Shown here piece by piece: positions 23,777-32,387 of a stretch of 64,000 nt of DNA. Positions within the stretch are counted from its first letter, which is position 1. The number at the start of each line of letters is the position of its first letter. This DNA comes from Ruegeria sp. EL01. GTDB taxonomy: Bacteria; Pseudomonadota; Alphaproteobacteria; Rhodobacterales; Rhodobacteraceae. The position numbers and the translations under genes were made by a program. The notes beneath the pieces were generated by a model that was not told the DNA's origin, did not search any database, and saw nothing but the letters and a program-made list of their open reading frames with translations. The stretch covers positions 1 through 64,000 of the forward strand of contig NZ_OMPS01000036.1 of assembly GCF_900313035.1 (NCBI RefSeq). Reading direction: 5' to 3'.

Positions 23777-24733
23777 TTATAGGTGGGACGACTTAGGGGC
23801 CACGGCACCATTCGTTCTTGAAGCTTCTGCCAACAACCAATCAATAAACTTTGAAATTTCTTTTCTCGGCGGGTGCTTCTTTTCTGGGTATACGATAAAA
23901 TAGGGCCAGTCAGAGATTTGACGCTCTTTAAACGGGTAGATCAACGATCCATCTTCTATTTCATCTGCGATCAGAATGCTCCGACCCAGCATAATGCCTT
24001 CTCCATTGACCGCGGCTTGAATGGTTAGATTACTGTCCGTGAAATGATGTGTGGGCTGCAAAGCGCGTGTGGTTTTGATACCCTGTCGGGCCATCCACAC
24101 ATTCCAGTTTAGATTTGTTGAATCGTTTCCAAAGGTCTCATCTCCAAGGAGCACGTTGTCTTCAATTCGTTCCAGAGATACATTTACTCTTTCCAAATAT
24201 TGGGGGCTGCAAACTGGACTGACATACTCATTAAAAAGTTTGAGAGATCGAGCGTCCGCATATTTACCGTGACCCGAACGGATAGCCAAATCAAATGTTC
24301 TATTGTGAACGTCAAGTTTATCAAAGGACGCCTCGATCGAAATCTGATACTCGCTATGATTGCTTGAGAACCCGACAAGACGCTTCAGCAACCACCGCGC
24401 CGCTAGAGATGGCACAACAGTTACATCAAGATTGTTTTTTCTTCGGTCTTTCGAAGCGGAATGGACTACCTGTTCCAGAGTATCAAAAATCTCGGAGAGA
24501 TCTCGACCAAGCTCCTGCCCTCGTTGAGTAAGCTGCGTTGAATTTACGTTGCGCAGCAGCAGCGGCGCAGCGAGCCAATCCTCAAGTGTTGAAACATGCT
24601 GGCTTACCGCAGAGGCACTTACCGAGAGTTCACGGGCCGCCTGCGCCATGTTGCCTTGGCGAAAAACCGCGTCAAAAGCCTTGAGAGAATTTAAGGGGGG
24701 CAGCTTTCTCAATGGTCCAGAGATCCTTATCAA
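23777..24733 (-). CDS. LysR family transcriptional regulator (GcvA-like)
   Basis: A 318-residue protein with the N-terminal helix-turn-helix LPPLNSLKAFDAVFRQGNMAQAARELSVSASAVSQHVSTLE, the GcvA/AmpR-type entry, and the effector domain from about residue 100, beginning LDVTVVPSLAARWLLKRLVGFSS. The C-terminus contains VNGEGIMLGRSILIADEIEDGSL. It is convergent to the aminotransferase operon rather than divergent, so its target is not fixed by position, but the proximity makes that operon the first candidate. Confidence 0.92.
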   Translation of the reverse strand: MIRISGPLRKLPPLNSLKAFDAVFRQGNMAQAARELSVSASAVSQHVSTLEDWLAAPLLLRNVNSTQLTQRGQELGRDLSEIFDTLEQVVHSASKDRRKNNLDVTVVPSLAARWLLKRLVGFSSNHSEYQISIEASFDKLDVHNRTFDLAIRSGHGKYADARSLKLFNEYVSPVCSPQYLERVNVSLERIEDNVLLGDETFGNDSTNLNWNVWMARQGIKTTRALQPTHHFTDSNLTIQAAVNGEGIMLGRSILIADEIEDGSLIYPFKERQISDWPYFIVYPEKKHPPRKEISKFIDWLLAEASRTNGAVAPKSSHL

Positions 24734-24854
24734 GGTTTACGCAATAGCCGCAAAACGGGAGTTTATGGCACGAAACTATCAGGTTGCTTCCAACAGGTGC
24801 AAGGATGCCGTTTGGCCTGCTGTCACGCAAACGCTTCGTTTGCTAAGCGGTTCC

Positions 24855-25304
24855 TCATTTCAAGTTAGGCATGGCGCGATTTGGGGCAGGACTCTGCGAG
24901 GAGTGTGCTGTGCTTGGGTCGGAAGAGTGCGGCGATCTGATAGCTTCACCGGAACGTCTCAAATCTTCAGGTACGAAGAAACCTCCGCCAAGTTCGGCAT
25001 GCCCCCAGGTCATGATTGATTTAAGCACAGGCTCAAGCGACTTGCCTCGTTCGGTCAGCGCGTAACGGTACCTTGTCGGCCTGTTTTGATAGGGCTCGCG
25101 GATAACCAAACCCCAAGCCATGAGCCTTTTCAGCCTTTGCGACAGGATGTTCGCAGGCATGCCTTCGGAACTCAGCTGAAGTTCCTGAAACGTGTGCTTC
25201 CGGTGCCAGAGCAAATCCCGGACGATAAGCAGGGTCCATTTGTCACCACAGATCTCGAGTGTCCGGGCGATAGAGCATTTGGAGCGAAATTCATGATCGG
25301 TCAA
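24855..25304 (-). CDS. HxlR family transcriptional regulator
   Basis: A 149-residue protein with the HxlR signature CSIARTLEICGDKWTLLIVRDLLWHRKHTFQELQ, then MPANILSQRLKRLMAWGLVIREPYQNRPTRYRYALTERGKSL. The Cys near the N-terminus (C10) is the redox/reactive cysteine in several HxlR proteins. The tail after residue 110 is Ser/Pro-rich. It is divergent from a broken cysteine-synthase-like gene; two repeated 17-bp sites lie between. Confidence 0.92.
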   Translation of the reverse strand: MTDHEFRSKCSIARTLEICGDKWTLLIVRDLLWHRKHTFQELQLSSEGMPANILSQRLKRLMAWGLVIREPYQNRPTRYRYALTERGKSLEPVLKSIMTWGHAELGGGFFVPEDLRRSGEAIRSPHSSDPSTAHSSQSPAPNRAMPNLK

Positions 25305-25353
25305 CTTTTCTGGCCGTCTCTAAAGCAGATCATGTCTCAAATATACTTGACTC

Positions 25354-25400
25354 ACTTTAAAAATGGAAGTCTATCCAGTACTAACTTCAAAAATGGAAGT
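25354..25400. promoter_or_regulatory. two 17-bp repeats with dyad symmetry, candidate HxlR operators
   Basis: ACTTTAAAAATGGAAGT (25354-25370) and ACTTCAAAAATGGAAGT (25384-25400) differ by one base and start exactly 30 bp apart. Each has 5-bp outer arms, ACTTC/GAAGT perfect in the second. They sit between the HxlR start (25304) and the 25428 gene. The 30-bp phasing corresponds to about three helical turns, as expected for cooperative dimers. Confidence 0.65.
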
Positions 25401-25427
25401 AACCTTGCGAAAGATTTGGAGAAAATC

Positions 25428-26344
25428 ATGCAAGCTGTAGGAAACACGCCGCTTATCAAGCTCTCTCGACTCCCAGGAAAAGACAGTGCCGATGTTTATG
25501 TGAAATGGGAGGGGGCTAACCCAACCGGCAGTATGAAAGACCGGATGGCGCCGTCGATTGTCGAGGGCGCAGAGAGGGCAGGGCGGTTAAACCCGGGCGG
25601 CAGCCTTGTTGAATACACAGGCGGTAGCACCGGCAGTTCACTTGCAATGGTTTGTGCGACTCGAGGCTACCGCACCAAGTTCGTTTCCTCGAATGGGTTT
25701 TCAAAAGAGAAGATCCAAACCATGCGGGCTTATGGTGCCGAGGTTGAGATTGTTCATGCTGAGAACGGGGTTTTGACAGCGGGTGTGATCGACATGATGA
25801 TCGCGCGCGCCAAAGAGCTCGCACAGGATGAAAGCACTTTCTGGCCTGATCAAGTAAACAACCCAAACAACAAGCTTGGGTATCATGGAATGGGCCGCGA
25901 AATCCTAGAGCAATTAGACCGTGACGTTGATGAGTTTGTCATGGTTGTTGGCGGGGCGGATGTATCTCGGGGGTGTCCGAGATTTTGAAAGAACAAAACG
26001 CTCAAACACGTATCATCGGTCTGGAACCCTATCACGTTAGAAATCTCTCTGGCGGTGACACCAGCGGGACACATAAACTGGAGGGCATCGGGTTGTCGTT
26101 TCTACCCTCGATTTTGAGGCGCGACCTGATTGATGACACCATGGTCATCCGTGATGAAGATGCCTACGAGACGGCGCAAGCATTGGCCAATCAGGAGGGT
26201 GTGCTTGGAGGAATCACATCAGGGGCGAATGTCTGGGCCGCACTACAGCGTGCCAAGCAGCTTGGTCCTAGAAAGTCTGTCGTAACAGTGGTGATCGATA
26301 CTGGCCTGCGCTATCTCAATAGCGATCTCTATGCTTACCGGTAG
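25428..26344 (+). pseudogene. cysteine synthase-like PLP enzyme, frameshifted
   Basis: The first frame (from ATG 25428) reads AVGNTPLIKLSRLPG, the PLP lysine in PTGSMKDRMA, VEYTGGSTGSSLAMVCATRGY and ends wrongly as VVGGADVSRGCPRF. The family motif continues in the next frame as GGCISGVSEILKEQ (from about 25955), EGIGLSFLPSIL and GITSGANVWAALQRA. The indel is in GGCGGGGCGG around 25950-25957, where one base is missing compared with a normal GxGG. Upstream frame extension to 25086 belongs to no conserved domain. Either a real mutation or a sequence error in a G run. Confidence 0.85.
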
Positions 26345-26499
26345 CGAGCATTTGTCTCGCCCATGAATAACCATGGGCGAGACGTGTTAAGGTGTCAGGC
26401 CGCGGGTGATAACATTCCAACGGCTGGCGCGTATCCCGCATTTGCAATGAACTGCGCTCCTTTAACATATTCTTCTTCGTTGCCTGTGACGCCATCCCA

Positions 26500-26700
26500 G
26501 GCCGTAAACAACGCAAGACACCGGTCAAATACGACAAGCGCAGGTACAAACGCCGCAACCGGATCGAGATCATGTTCGGCAGGCTCAAGGATTGGAGGCG
26601 CGTGGCGACATGCTACGACCGTTGTCCCAAGGTCTTCCTCTTAGCCATCGCACTCGCGGCAACCGTTATGTACTGGTTATCAATCCTGACCCTAACAATC
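26500..26700 (+). pseudogene. IS5 family transposase 3' fragment
   Basis: One frame reads KTPVKYDKRRYKRRNRIEIM, FGRLKDWRRVATCYDRCPKV and FLLAIALAATVMYWL, closely matching the end of the degenerate IS5 element at 60429-61270 (YDKRRYNRRNRIEKIFSGLKDWKRVATRYDR). The sequence runs on to TCCTGACCC, the same terminal repeat. The rest of the element is missing. Confidence 0.85.
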
Positions 26701-26782
26701 CAAAAAGTTTGCGACAGAAACAGGTGGAAAGTTCTATCGCAAAGTTCTCACCTAGCTGAAGAAGGATTTTCTGCGGACACAA

Positions 26783-27040
26783 TTATGCTGGGAGGTTCGC
26801 GAACTGCTTGAAGGGTGAGACCCCGGTTTGGTCTAGATGGCCTTTGCGGATCATATGCGCCGCATCGATCCCGGCCAATGTTGCAGTAGCAGAATGGAAC
26901 GACTTGAAGCCGAGCATTGGCCATGTAGTCCGCTTGATGAAGCGATGATCCTGCTCACCGATGTTGTTAAGGTATTTGGATTGAATGATGTTGATGATCC
27001 GCTCTGCTCCTGTGATTTTGAGGATGGCACTCAGCCGCAC
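26783..27040 (-). pseudogene. IS6 family transposase C-terminal fragment
   Basis: The 85 residues match the end of the IS6 transposase encoded at 51949-52632: INIIQSKYLNNIGEQDHRFIKRTTWPMLGFKSFHSATATLAGIDAAHMIRKG and PFKQFANLPA. The catalytic Glu region (NNIxEQDHR) is present, but the first two catalytic acids are missing. It lies just before the ring-degradation operon and may mark where that operon was joined. Confidence 0.82.
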
Positions 27041-27087
27041 CCGACCCCCAGTTGGGCAATTTCAATAATCTCTTGCATGCAAATTTT

Positions 27088-27112
27088 TATGACAATATAT
27101 TGTTTTAAAATT
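27088..27112. promoter_or_regulatory. operator-like motif upstream of the badH-like operon (site A)
   Basis: TATGACAATATATTG, three bases, then TAAAATT. The core ACAATATATTGT is a perfect 12-bp palindrome. The 25-bp stretch recurs with three or four changes at 35774-35798 and, more degenerate, at 30276-30300, always at cluster promoters. It lies 19 bp before the SDR start, so binding there would block ribosome access or the promoter. Confidence 0.7.
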
Positions 27113-27130
27113 ATGCCAAGGAGTTTGCAT

Positions 27131-27892
27131 ATGGTTCATACAGCTTTCGTAACTGGCGGTGCCGGAGGTATCGGCGCTGAGATTTCGCGGTCTATGGCTG
27201 CGGCCGGTTGCAACGTCGCCATTGGTGACATTGATGTGGAGGCCGCCAATGCCTTGGTGGACGACATAAACACTTTTCAGGGCCGGGAATGCGCCATTGC
27301 GATTGACTGTGATGTCTCCGTCGATGCCAGCACCTCCGCCGCGCTTATTGAGACCGAAAAGAAGCTCGGGCCGGTTTCAATTCTGGTGAACAATGTTGGG
27401 TGGGACAAAATTATACCCTTCACCGACACCACGCCAGATTTTTGGGACAAAGTTATTGCTATCAACCTGCGCGGTCCGGTCAATTTGACCCACGGTGTTA
27501 TCGCGCAAATGCGCAGTACGGGTTACGGGCGGATCATCAACATTGCGTCCGACGCTGGCCGCGTTGGGTCATCCGGAGAAGCGGTTTATTCGGCTTGTAA
27601 GGGCGGGATGATTTCATTTGCCAAAACGCTTGCACGTGAATTGGCGCGAGACGGATTTACCTGTAACACAGTTTGCCCCGGCCCGACCGATACGCCGTTG
27701 CTGCACGCACAGCTAGGCGGCGGCGAGGCAGGGCAAAAGATCTATGAAGGTCTTAAACGCGCGATTCCTATGCGCCGCTTGGGCCAGCCCACAGACATCG
27801 CAGGTATCGTTACGTTCCTCGCATCCGAGGACGCAAGTTTCATCACCGGTCAGACAATCAGCGTGTCTGGCGGTCTGACAATGCAAGGCTAG
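27131..27892 (+). CDS. badH: SDR dehydrogenase, 2-hydroxycyclohexanecarboxyl-CoA dehydrogenase-like (BadH type)
   Basis: A 253-residue classical short-chain dehydrogenase, start ATG 27131 after AAGGAG. It has VTGGAGGIGAEISRSMAAAG (cofactor), ILVNNVGWDKIIPF and the YSACKGG catalytic Tyr/Lys, with GYGRIINIASDAGRVGSSGEAVYS. The GWDKxxPF segment and the position before a BadI-like hydrolase are those of BadH, which oxidises 2-hydroxycyclohexanecarboxyl-CoA to the 2-keto form in cyclohexanecarboxylate degradation. The gene label is by analogy. Confidence 0.85.
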   Translation: MVHTAFVTGGAGGIGAEISRSMAAAGCNVAIGDIDVEAANALVDDINTFQGRECAIAIDCDVSVDASTSAALIETEKKLGPVSILVNNVGWDKIIPFTDTTPDFWDKVIAINLRGPVNLTHGVIAQMRSTGYGRIINIASDAGRVGSSGEAVYSACKGGMISFAKTLARELARDGFTCNTVCPGPTDTPLLHAQLGGGEAGQKIYEGLKRAIPMRRLGQPTDIAGIVTFLASEDASFITGQTISVSGGLTMQG

Positions 27893-27902
27893 GAAAAAAC
27901 AA

Positions 27903-28694
27903 ATGGATTACGAAGATCTTCTGGTCGTCAAGGACCAAGGTGTCGCCACTATCATGATCAATCGCCCTAAGAAGCTCAACGCGTTTCGCCCACAAACCGT
28001 TGACGAGCTTACCCAAGCCATCAAAGATACCGGGTGGGATCGCTCGGTTGGGGTTATTGTTCTGACGGGTGCCGGTGATCGCGCGTTCTGTGTCGGTGCG
28101 GACCAAAAATCACATGATGGAAAATACGATGGCCGTGGCACGGTTGGGCTTGCGATTGAAGAATTGCAAAGCACGATTCGCGACGTTCCGGTGCCGATAA
28201 TTGCACGAATCAATGGCTTTGCTATTGGCGGTGGTAATGTTCTGGCGACGATTTGCGATCTCTCAATCGCAGCGGAATCGGCACAGCTCGGACAGGTTGG
28301 CCCCAAAATGGGGTCGGTTGATCCCGGCTTTGGCACTGCTTTGCTCGCGCGGTCTGTTGGCGATAAAAAGGCACGTGAAATTTGGTATTTGTGTCGCCGT
28401 TACACAGCCCAAGAAGCGGCGGATATGGGCCTTGTAAATAAGGTCGTACCCGACAGTGAACTAGACCAGGAAGTTGCTCAGTGGTGTGCTGAAATTGTGC
28501 AAAAAAGCCCAACCGCTCTGGCCCTTGCAAAGCGGTCATTTAATGCCGACACCGAGAATATTCGTGGGATTTCTTCGATGGGGATGGAGGCGCTTGCGCT
28601 CTATTATGACACGGCTGAATCCCGCGAGGGCGTCACAGCATTCCTTGAAAAGCGCGCCCCTGATTTCCGCTCTGCAAGAGACAACAAAAAATGA
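27903..28694 (+). CDS. badI: 2-ketocyclohexanecarboxyl-CoA hydrolase-like (BadI type)
   Basis: A 263-residue crotonase-fold enzyme. Residues VLTGAGDRAFCVGADQKSHDGKYDGRGTVGLAIEELQSTIRDV are very like BadI/MenB, followed by INGFAIGGGNVLATICDLSIA, GQVGPKMGSVDPGFGTALLA and AREIWYLCRRYTAQEAADMGLVNKVVP. BadI hydrolytically opens the ring of 2-ketocyclohexanecarboxyl-CoA to pimelyl-CoA. It lies 10 bp after the SDR and overlaps the next gene by 4 bp (ATGA). MenB is the main alternative but no menaquinone genes are near. Confidence 0.88.
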   Translation: MDYEDLLVVKDQGVATIMINRPKKLNAFRPQTVDELTQAIKDTGWDRSVGVIVLTGAGDRAFCVGADQKSHDGKYDGRGTVGLAIEELQSTIRDVPVPIIARINGFAIGGGNVLATICDLSIAAESAQLGQVGPKMGSVDPGFGTALLARSVGDKKAREIWYLCRRYTAQEAADMGLVNKVVPDSELDQEVAQWCAEIVQKSPTALALAKRSFNADTENIRGISSMGMEALALYYDTAESREGVTAFLEKRAPDFRSARDNKK

Positions 28695-29458
28695 GCAACG
28701 CGCACCGAGATGTTACTTGTCATGTTGAGGTATCCCAGCTGGCAAACGGTATGTGCCTGACCTTTTCAGCGCCCGGTGGAAACGCTCTTTTACCGGGGTT
28801 GATTGAGGCGCTTCGTGATGGGTTTGCTGAGGCACGCCGCGCAAATCCGCAATTTCTTTTGGTGCGCAGCGCATCGGAGAAAATATTTTGCGCCGGTGCA
28901 AACCTCGATCACATTCGCACCATTATACAAGATCCATCGCCGCAAAAGGCACTTGCTGATTTCATCAAAGACCTTCAGGGCTTGCTGAACGAAATCGAAG
29001 ATCTGCCATTCTTGACGGTTTGCGATGTTGTTGGGCCGGCCTTTGGTGGCGGGTTGGAAATGGCCCTTGCCTTTGATCTGCGTGTTGCACGACCCAAAGC
29101 GCGGTTTGCCTTGCCCGAAGTTAAGCTGGGCCTTTTGCCTGCGGCTGGTGGCACCCATCGACTTGAACGTGCCATCGGGGGCGGCGATGCGCGTCGGGTA
29201 CTTTTGACGGGCGATGAACTAACCTCAGCTGCGGCCTACAATATTGGTTTGGTCGATTATCTTGCAAGCGATGATGCGGATGTAGACACGTTGCTTGCCC
29301 GTTTTGCGGAGCTATCCACCGCCGCAATCACCCAGATCAAATCCTGCCGTAAGACAGACACTCGCCAGAATGACCAGCGTGAATCAGATGCAATCATTCA
29401 ACTTGTGACCAACCCTGATACGCAATCGCGCATCGCTGCGTTCCTCATGGGTCGTTGA
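28691..29458 (+). CDS. enoyl-CoA hydratase/isomerase family protein
   Basis: A 255-residue crotonase-fold protein: FLLVRSASEKIFCAGANLDHIRTI, VVGPAFGGGLEMALAFDLRVARPKARFALPEVKLGLLPAAGGTHRL. The Glu in ALPEVKLGL corresponds to the hydratase acid. It starts in the BadI stop and would hydrate a ring enoyl-CoA or a pimelyl beta-oxidation intermediate, a BadK-type role. The exact step among several hydratases here cannot be resolved by sequence alone. Confidence 0.87.
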   Translation: MSNAHRDVTCHVEVSQLANGMCLTFSAPGGNALLPGLIEALRDGFAEARRANPQFLLVRSASEKIFCAGANLDHIRTIIQDPSPQKALADFIKDLQGLLNEIEDLPFLTVCDVVGPAFGGGLEMALAFDLRVARPKARFALPEVKLGLLPAAGGTHRLERAIGGGDARRVLLTGDELTSAAAYNIGLVDYLASDDADVDTLLARFAELSTAAITQIKSCRKTDTRQNDQRESDAIIQLVTNPDTQSRIAAFLMGR

Positions 29459-29464
29459 TCCCGG

Positions 29465-30244
29465 CTACTCGAAAGACGGTTTTCGTTTCTCAAAAAAGGC
29501 GGTGACGCCTTCAGCGAAATCAGCGGATTGCACAGCATGAATTTGCGTCTGCGTCTCGTGTTCCAACTGCGTTGCTAGGCTGGAATGCGCGGCGGCGGCC
29601 AGCGCGCGTCGTGTGCTGGCCACGGCAACAGGTGACGCTGTAATCAACCGATCCGCCAACCGCGCACACGCGGCATCAAGCTCGGTTCGGTCTTCTGTTA
29701 CTTCTATCGCCAACCCGATTGTTTTCAATTCAGCGGCGTCAATTTGTTCCTCTAACATCGCGAACCGTTGCGCACGCACTAGGCCAAGTTTATGCACCAT
29801 CGCCCATGTTCCGCCACAGTCAGGCACAAGGCCAATGCGGGAAAATGCGCTAACCAGACGTGCGTCTTTTGTGACCACCATAAAGTCGCATGACAATGCG
29901 AGCGAGGCAGCACCGCCCGCGGCAACGCCGTGCAACCGGCATATGGTTGTGCAGTCCGCGTCGGTCAAGGCAAGTGCAATGGGATTGTAAAAACGGCGCA
30001 ATGTGCGCCCAATATCGACCGCTTCCATTCCGTTTCGCAGCAAATTAGATAGGTCCATTCCAGCGGAAAATGCCTGCCCTGATCCACCGATGGTCAAAAC
30101 GCGTACATCGTCTGAGGCACTGGCATCACAGATTGCATCGCACAACTCAAGCGCAAGTGAATCCGTAAATCCGTTAAGTCTCTCTGGCCGGTTCAACGTT
30201 AATGACGCAACACCATTACGCGTGTCAATCCTAACATTTGTCAT
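29465..30244 (-). CDS. enoyl-CoA hydratase/isomerase family protein (opposite strand)
   Basis: A 259-residue crotonase-fold protein: SLTLNRPERLNGFTDSLALELCDA, TIGGSGQAFSAGMDLSNLLRNGM, RLHGVAAGGAASLALSCDFMV and FSRIGLVPDCGGTWAMVHKLGL. The Asp in VPDCGG replaces one hydratase Glu, which suggests an isomerase-like or PaaG-type activity. It is transcribed against its neighbours, head to head with the dienoyl-CoA reductase gene across a shared operator-like site, and ends 7 bp from the previous gene's stop. Confidence 0.87.
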   Translation of the reverse strand: MTNVRIDTRNGVASLTLNRPERLNGFTDSLALELCDAICDASASDDVRVLTIGGSGQAFSAGMDLSNLLRNGMEAVDIGRTLRRFYNPIALALTDADCTTICRLHGVAAGGAASLALSCDFMVVTKDARLVSAFSRIGLVPDCGGTWAMVHKLGLVRAQRFAMLEEQIDAAELKTIGLAIEVTEDRTELDAACARLADRLITASPVAVASTRRALAAAAHSSLATQLEHETQTQIHAVQSADFAEGVTAFFEKRKPSFE

Positions 30245-30275
30245 TTTTTGGTCTCCCTTATTCTCGCGCTTGACT

Positions 30276-30300
30276 TATAGCAATATATTTGCATTTTATT
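30276..30300. promoter_or_regulatory. operator-like motif in divergent promoter (site B)
   Basis: TATAGCAATATATTTGC with an imperfect palindrome GCAA-N5-TTGC around the TATAT core, followed by an AT-rich run. It resembles sites A (27088) and C (35774) at 9 of 10 core positions. It lies between the divergent genes 29465-30244 and 30327-32375, within 32 bp of one start and 27 bp of the other. Confidence 0.6.
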
Positions 30301-30326
30301 TACTTACAACAGGGGAAACCGACTTG

Positions 30327-32375
30327 ATGAAGAATGCCGCGATAGCCGAAACCGAAGCCATCCTAGAATTCCCAATGCTTCTTTCACCAATTCAGCTTGG
30401 GCCGCTCGAATTGCAAAGCCGGGTGGTAATGGGGGCGATGCACACACGATTGGAAACACAGCCCAACGCGCTGGAGCGTGAGATTGCTTTTTATCGGTCG
30501 CGGGCCGAAGGTGGTGTTGGGCTGATCATCTCAGGTGGTATTTCCCCATCCGAGGATGGCGTGTTTGAACCGGGTGCCTTGGCGACATCACATCTTGATC
30601 ATGCCTATCAAAAAGAACTCACAACTGCGGTACGCGATGCCGGCAGCCCGTTTATCGCCCAGCTTTTACATGCAGGGCGCTATGCTAAAATCCCCGAACT
30701 TGTTGCACCAAGCCCGATTGCCGCCCCAATCAACAAAAGAACCCCACGCGGGTTAACGTCAAGCGAAGTCGAAAGCCTTGTTGATGGATTTGCGATGGCC
30801 GCCGAAACAACTCTTGAGTGTGGCTATGACGGTGTTGAGATCATGGGCTCTGAGGGCTATCTGATCAATCAATTCCTTGCATCGCGAAGCAACCAACGTG
30901 ATGATGCTTGGGGTGGGGATTGGACACGGCGCAAACGATTTGCCGTTGAAATCGTGCGTGCCGTCAAACGCATTACCGGCGATAACAAGCTGCTTAGTTT
31001 TCGAATTTCTGCGCTGGAACTTGTCGAACATGGTATGACGCAGGTTGAAATTCTCGACCTTGCGCATGACTTGCAAGCCGCCGGTATTGATGTGTTCAAC
31101 ACTGGTATTGGTTGGCACGAAAGCCGGATACCTACAGTGGCGCAGGTTACACCACGCGGTGCATTTGCAGATGCGATTATACAGCTTAAACAAGCCGTGC
31201 AAGTTCCGGTGATGGCGTCCAATCGGATCAACACCCCTGAATTGGCCGAGGAAATTTTAGCAAGCAGCGCCGCCGACCTTGTTTCTCTGTGCCGGCCCTT
31301 GTTGGCAGATGCGGATTTTGTGCGCAAAACGGCACAGGGGCGCGGGGCCCAAGTAGTACCATGCGTTGCCTGCAATCAGGCCTGTTTGGATCGCATATTC
31401 GTCGCGCAAGCTCCGTCTTGCATTGTTAATCCACGCGCTGCGCGTGAAATCGACTTCTCTGCCGCAAAAACCACGGCCTCGAAAACTGTGGCTGTTGTTG
31501 GCGGCGGCGCGGCGGGGTTGACCGCAGCGATAGAGGCCGCTGCAAACGGTCATGATGTTACTCTTTATGAGGCGTCATCATCCCTTGGTGGACTGCTGAA
31601 CTTGGCCAGTCAGATCCCGGGTAAAGGCGAATTTGAAACTCTGCTTTCGTCGATGAAAGCCCGCGCGGCGGCTGCCGGCGTGAACGTCAAATTGAACACG
31701 CGTGCCACCGTCGACCTGGTTAGTGGCTATGATCACGTCATAATCGCAACCGGTGTACGGCCACGATTACCCGCAATTGATGGCATCAATCATTCCACCG
31801 TTGTGACCTACGAGGATATCCTGTCGCGTCGGCGCACAGCCGGTCAACGCGTTGCCATTATTGGGGCAGGCGGCATTGGTTTTGATGCCGCTGAGTTTCT
31901 GGTCGATGCCCATGCGCGGTTCTCAGATATTGCAACGTTCCGGGCGCATTATGGGTTGTCAACTGATCCCAAGGCGCAGGGAGGTATCGACAACACCGCC
32001 ACGCCGCACCTGCAAAACGATCACGACATAACTCTGATGCAACGCAGCGGGGGACGCATGGGGCGAACCCTTTCAATCACCACGAGTTGGATCAAACGCG
32101 ACACGTTGAACCGGGCAGGTGTGCGGATGCTCGATGGGGTAGATTACCGCAAAATTAATGATGATGGCGTTCATATTACGCGTGCAGGTGAAACCCAGGT
32201 GATCGCGGCGGACACTGTCATTTTATGCGCCGGTCAATCTCCCGAACGCGGTTTGGTTGATGCTCTGACGTTGGCCGGTGTCGAACACGAAATCATTGGC
32301 GGCGCTGAGAAGGCCGCTGAACTTGATGCCATGCGTGCAATTGAACAGGGCGTGCGCGCCGCACTTGCGATTTAG
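30327..32375 (+). CDS. 2,4-dienoyl-CoA reductase-like flavoprotein (FadH/old yellow enzyme type)
   Basis: A 682-residue protein from ATG 30327, close to the 672 residues of FadH. The N-terminal 370 residues form an FMN-binding TIM barrel (FPMLLSPIQLGPLELQSRVVMGAMHT, FIAQLLHAGRYAK, GYDGVEIMGSEGYLINQFL). The CVACNQACLDRIF plus a later Cys gives the 4Fe-4S cluster motif, followed by an FAD domain with VAVVGGGAAGLTAAIEAA and a NAD(P) domain VAIIGAGGIGFDAAEFL. It likely reduces a ring or chain dienoyl-CoA. A TTG at 30324 is the alternative start. Confidence 0.9.
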   Translation: MKNAAIAETEAILEFPMLLSPIQLGPLELQSRVVMGAMHTRLETQPNALEREIAFYRSRAEGGVGLIISGGISPSEDGVFEPGALATSHLDHAYQKELTTAVRDAGSPFIAQLLHAGRYAKIPELVAPSPIAAPINKRTPRGLTSSEVESLVDGFAMAAETTLECGYDGVEIMGSEGYLINQFLASRSNQRDDAWGGDWTRRKRFAVEIVRAVKRITGDNKLLSFRISALELVEHGMTQVEILDLAHDLQAAGIDVFNTGIGWHESRIPTVAQVTPRGAFADAIIQLKQAVQVPVMASNRINTPELAEEILASSAADLVSLCRPLLADADFVRKTAQGRGAQVVPCVACNQACLDRIFVAQAPSCIVNPRAAREIDFSAAKTTASKTVAVVGGGAAGLTAAIEAAANGHDVTLYEASSSLGGLLNLASQIPGKGEFETLLSSMKARAAAAGVNVKLNTRATVDLVSGYDHVIIATGVRPRLPAIDGINHSTVVTYEDILSRRRTAGQRVAIIGAGGIGFDAAEFLVDAHARFSDIATFRAHYGLSTDPKAQGGIDNTATPHLQNDHDITLMQRSGGRMGRTLSITTSWIKRDTLNRAGVRMLDGVDYRKINDDGVHITRAGETQVIAADTVILCAGQSPERGLVDALTLAGVEHEIIGGAEKAAELDAMRAIEQGVRAALAI

Positions 32376-32387
32376 GGAGAAACCAAA

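Noticed and set aside
24549-25019. 156-residue plus-strand frame
   Set aside because: Antisense to the LysR 5' end and the HxlR 3' end; shadow.
26701-26725. AAAAAGTTTGCGACAG, similar to an IS6 end
   Set aside because: Its orientation does not fit the minus-strand IS6 fragment next to it, so no element boundary can be drawn.
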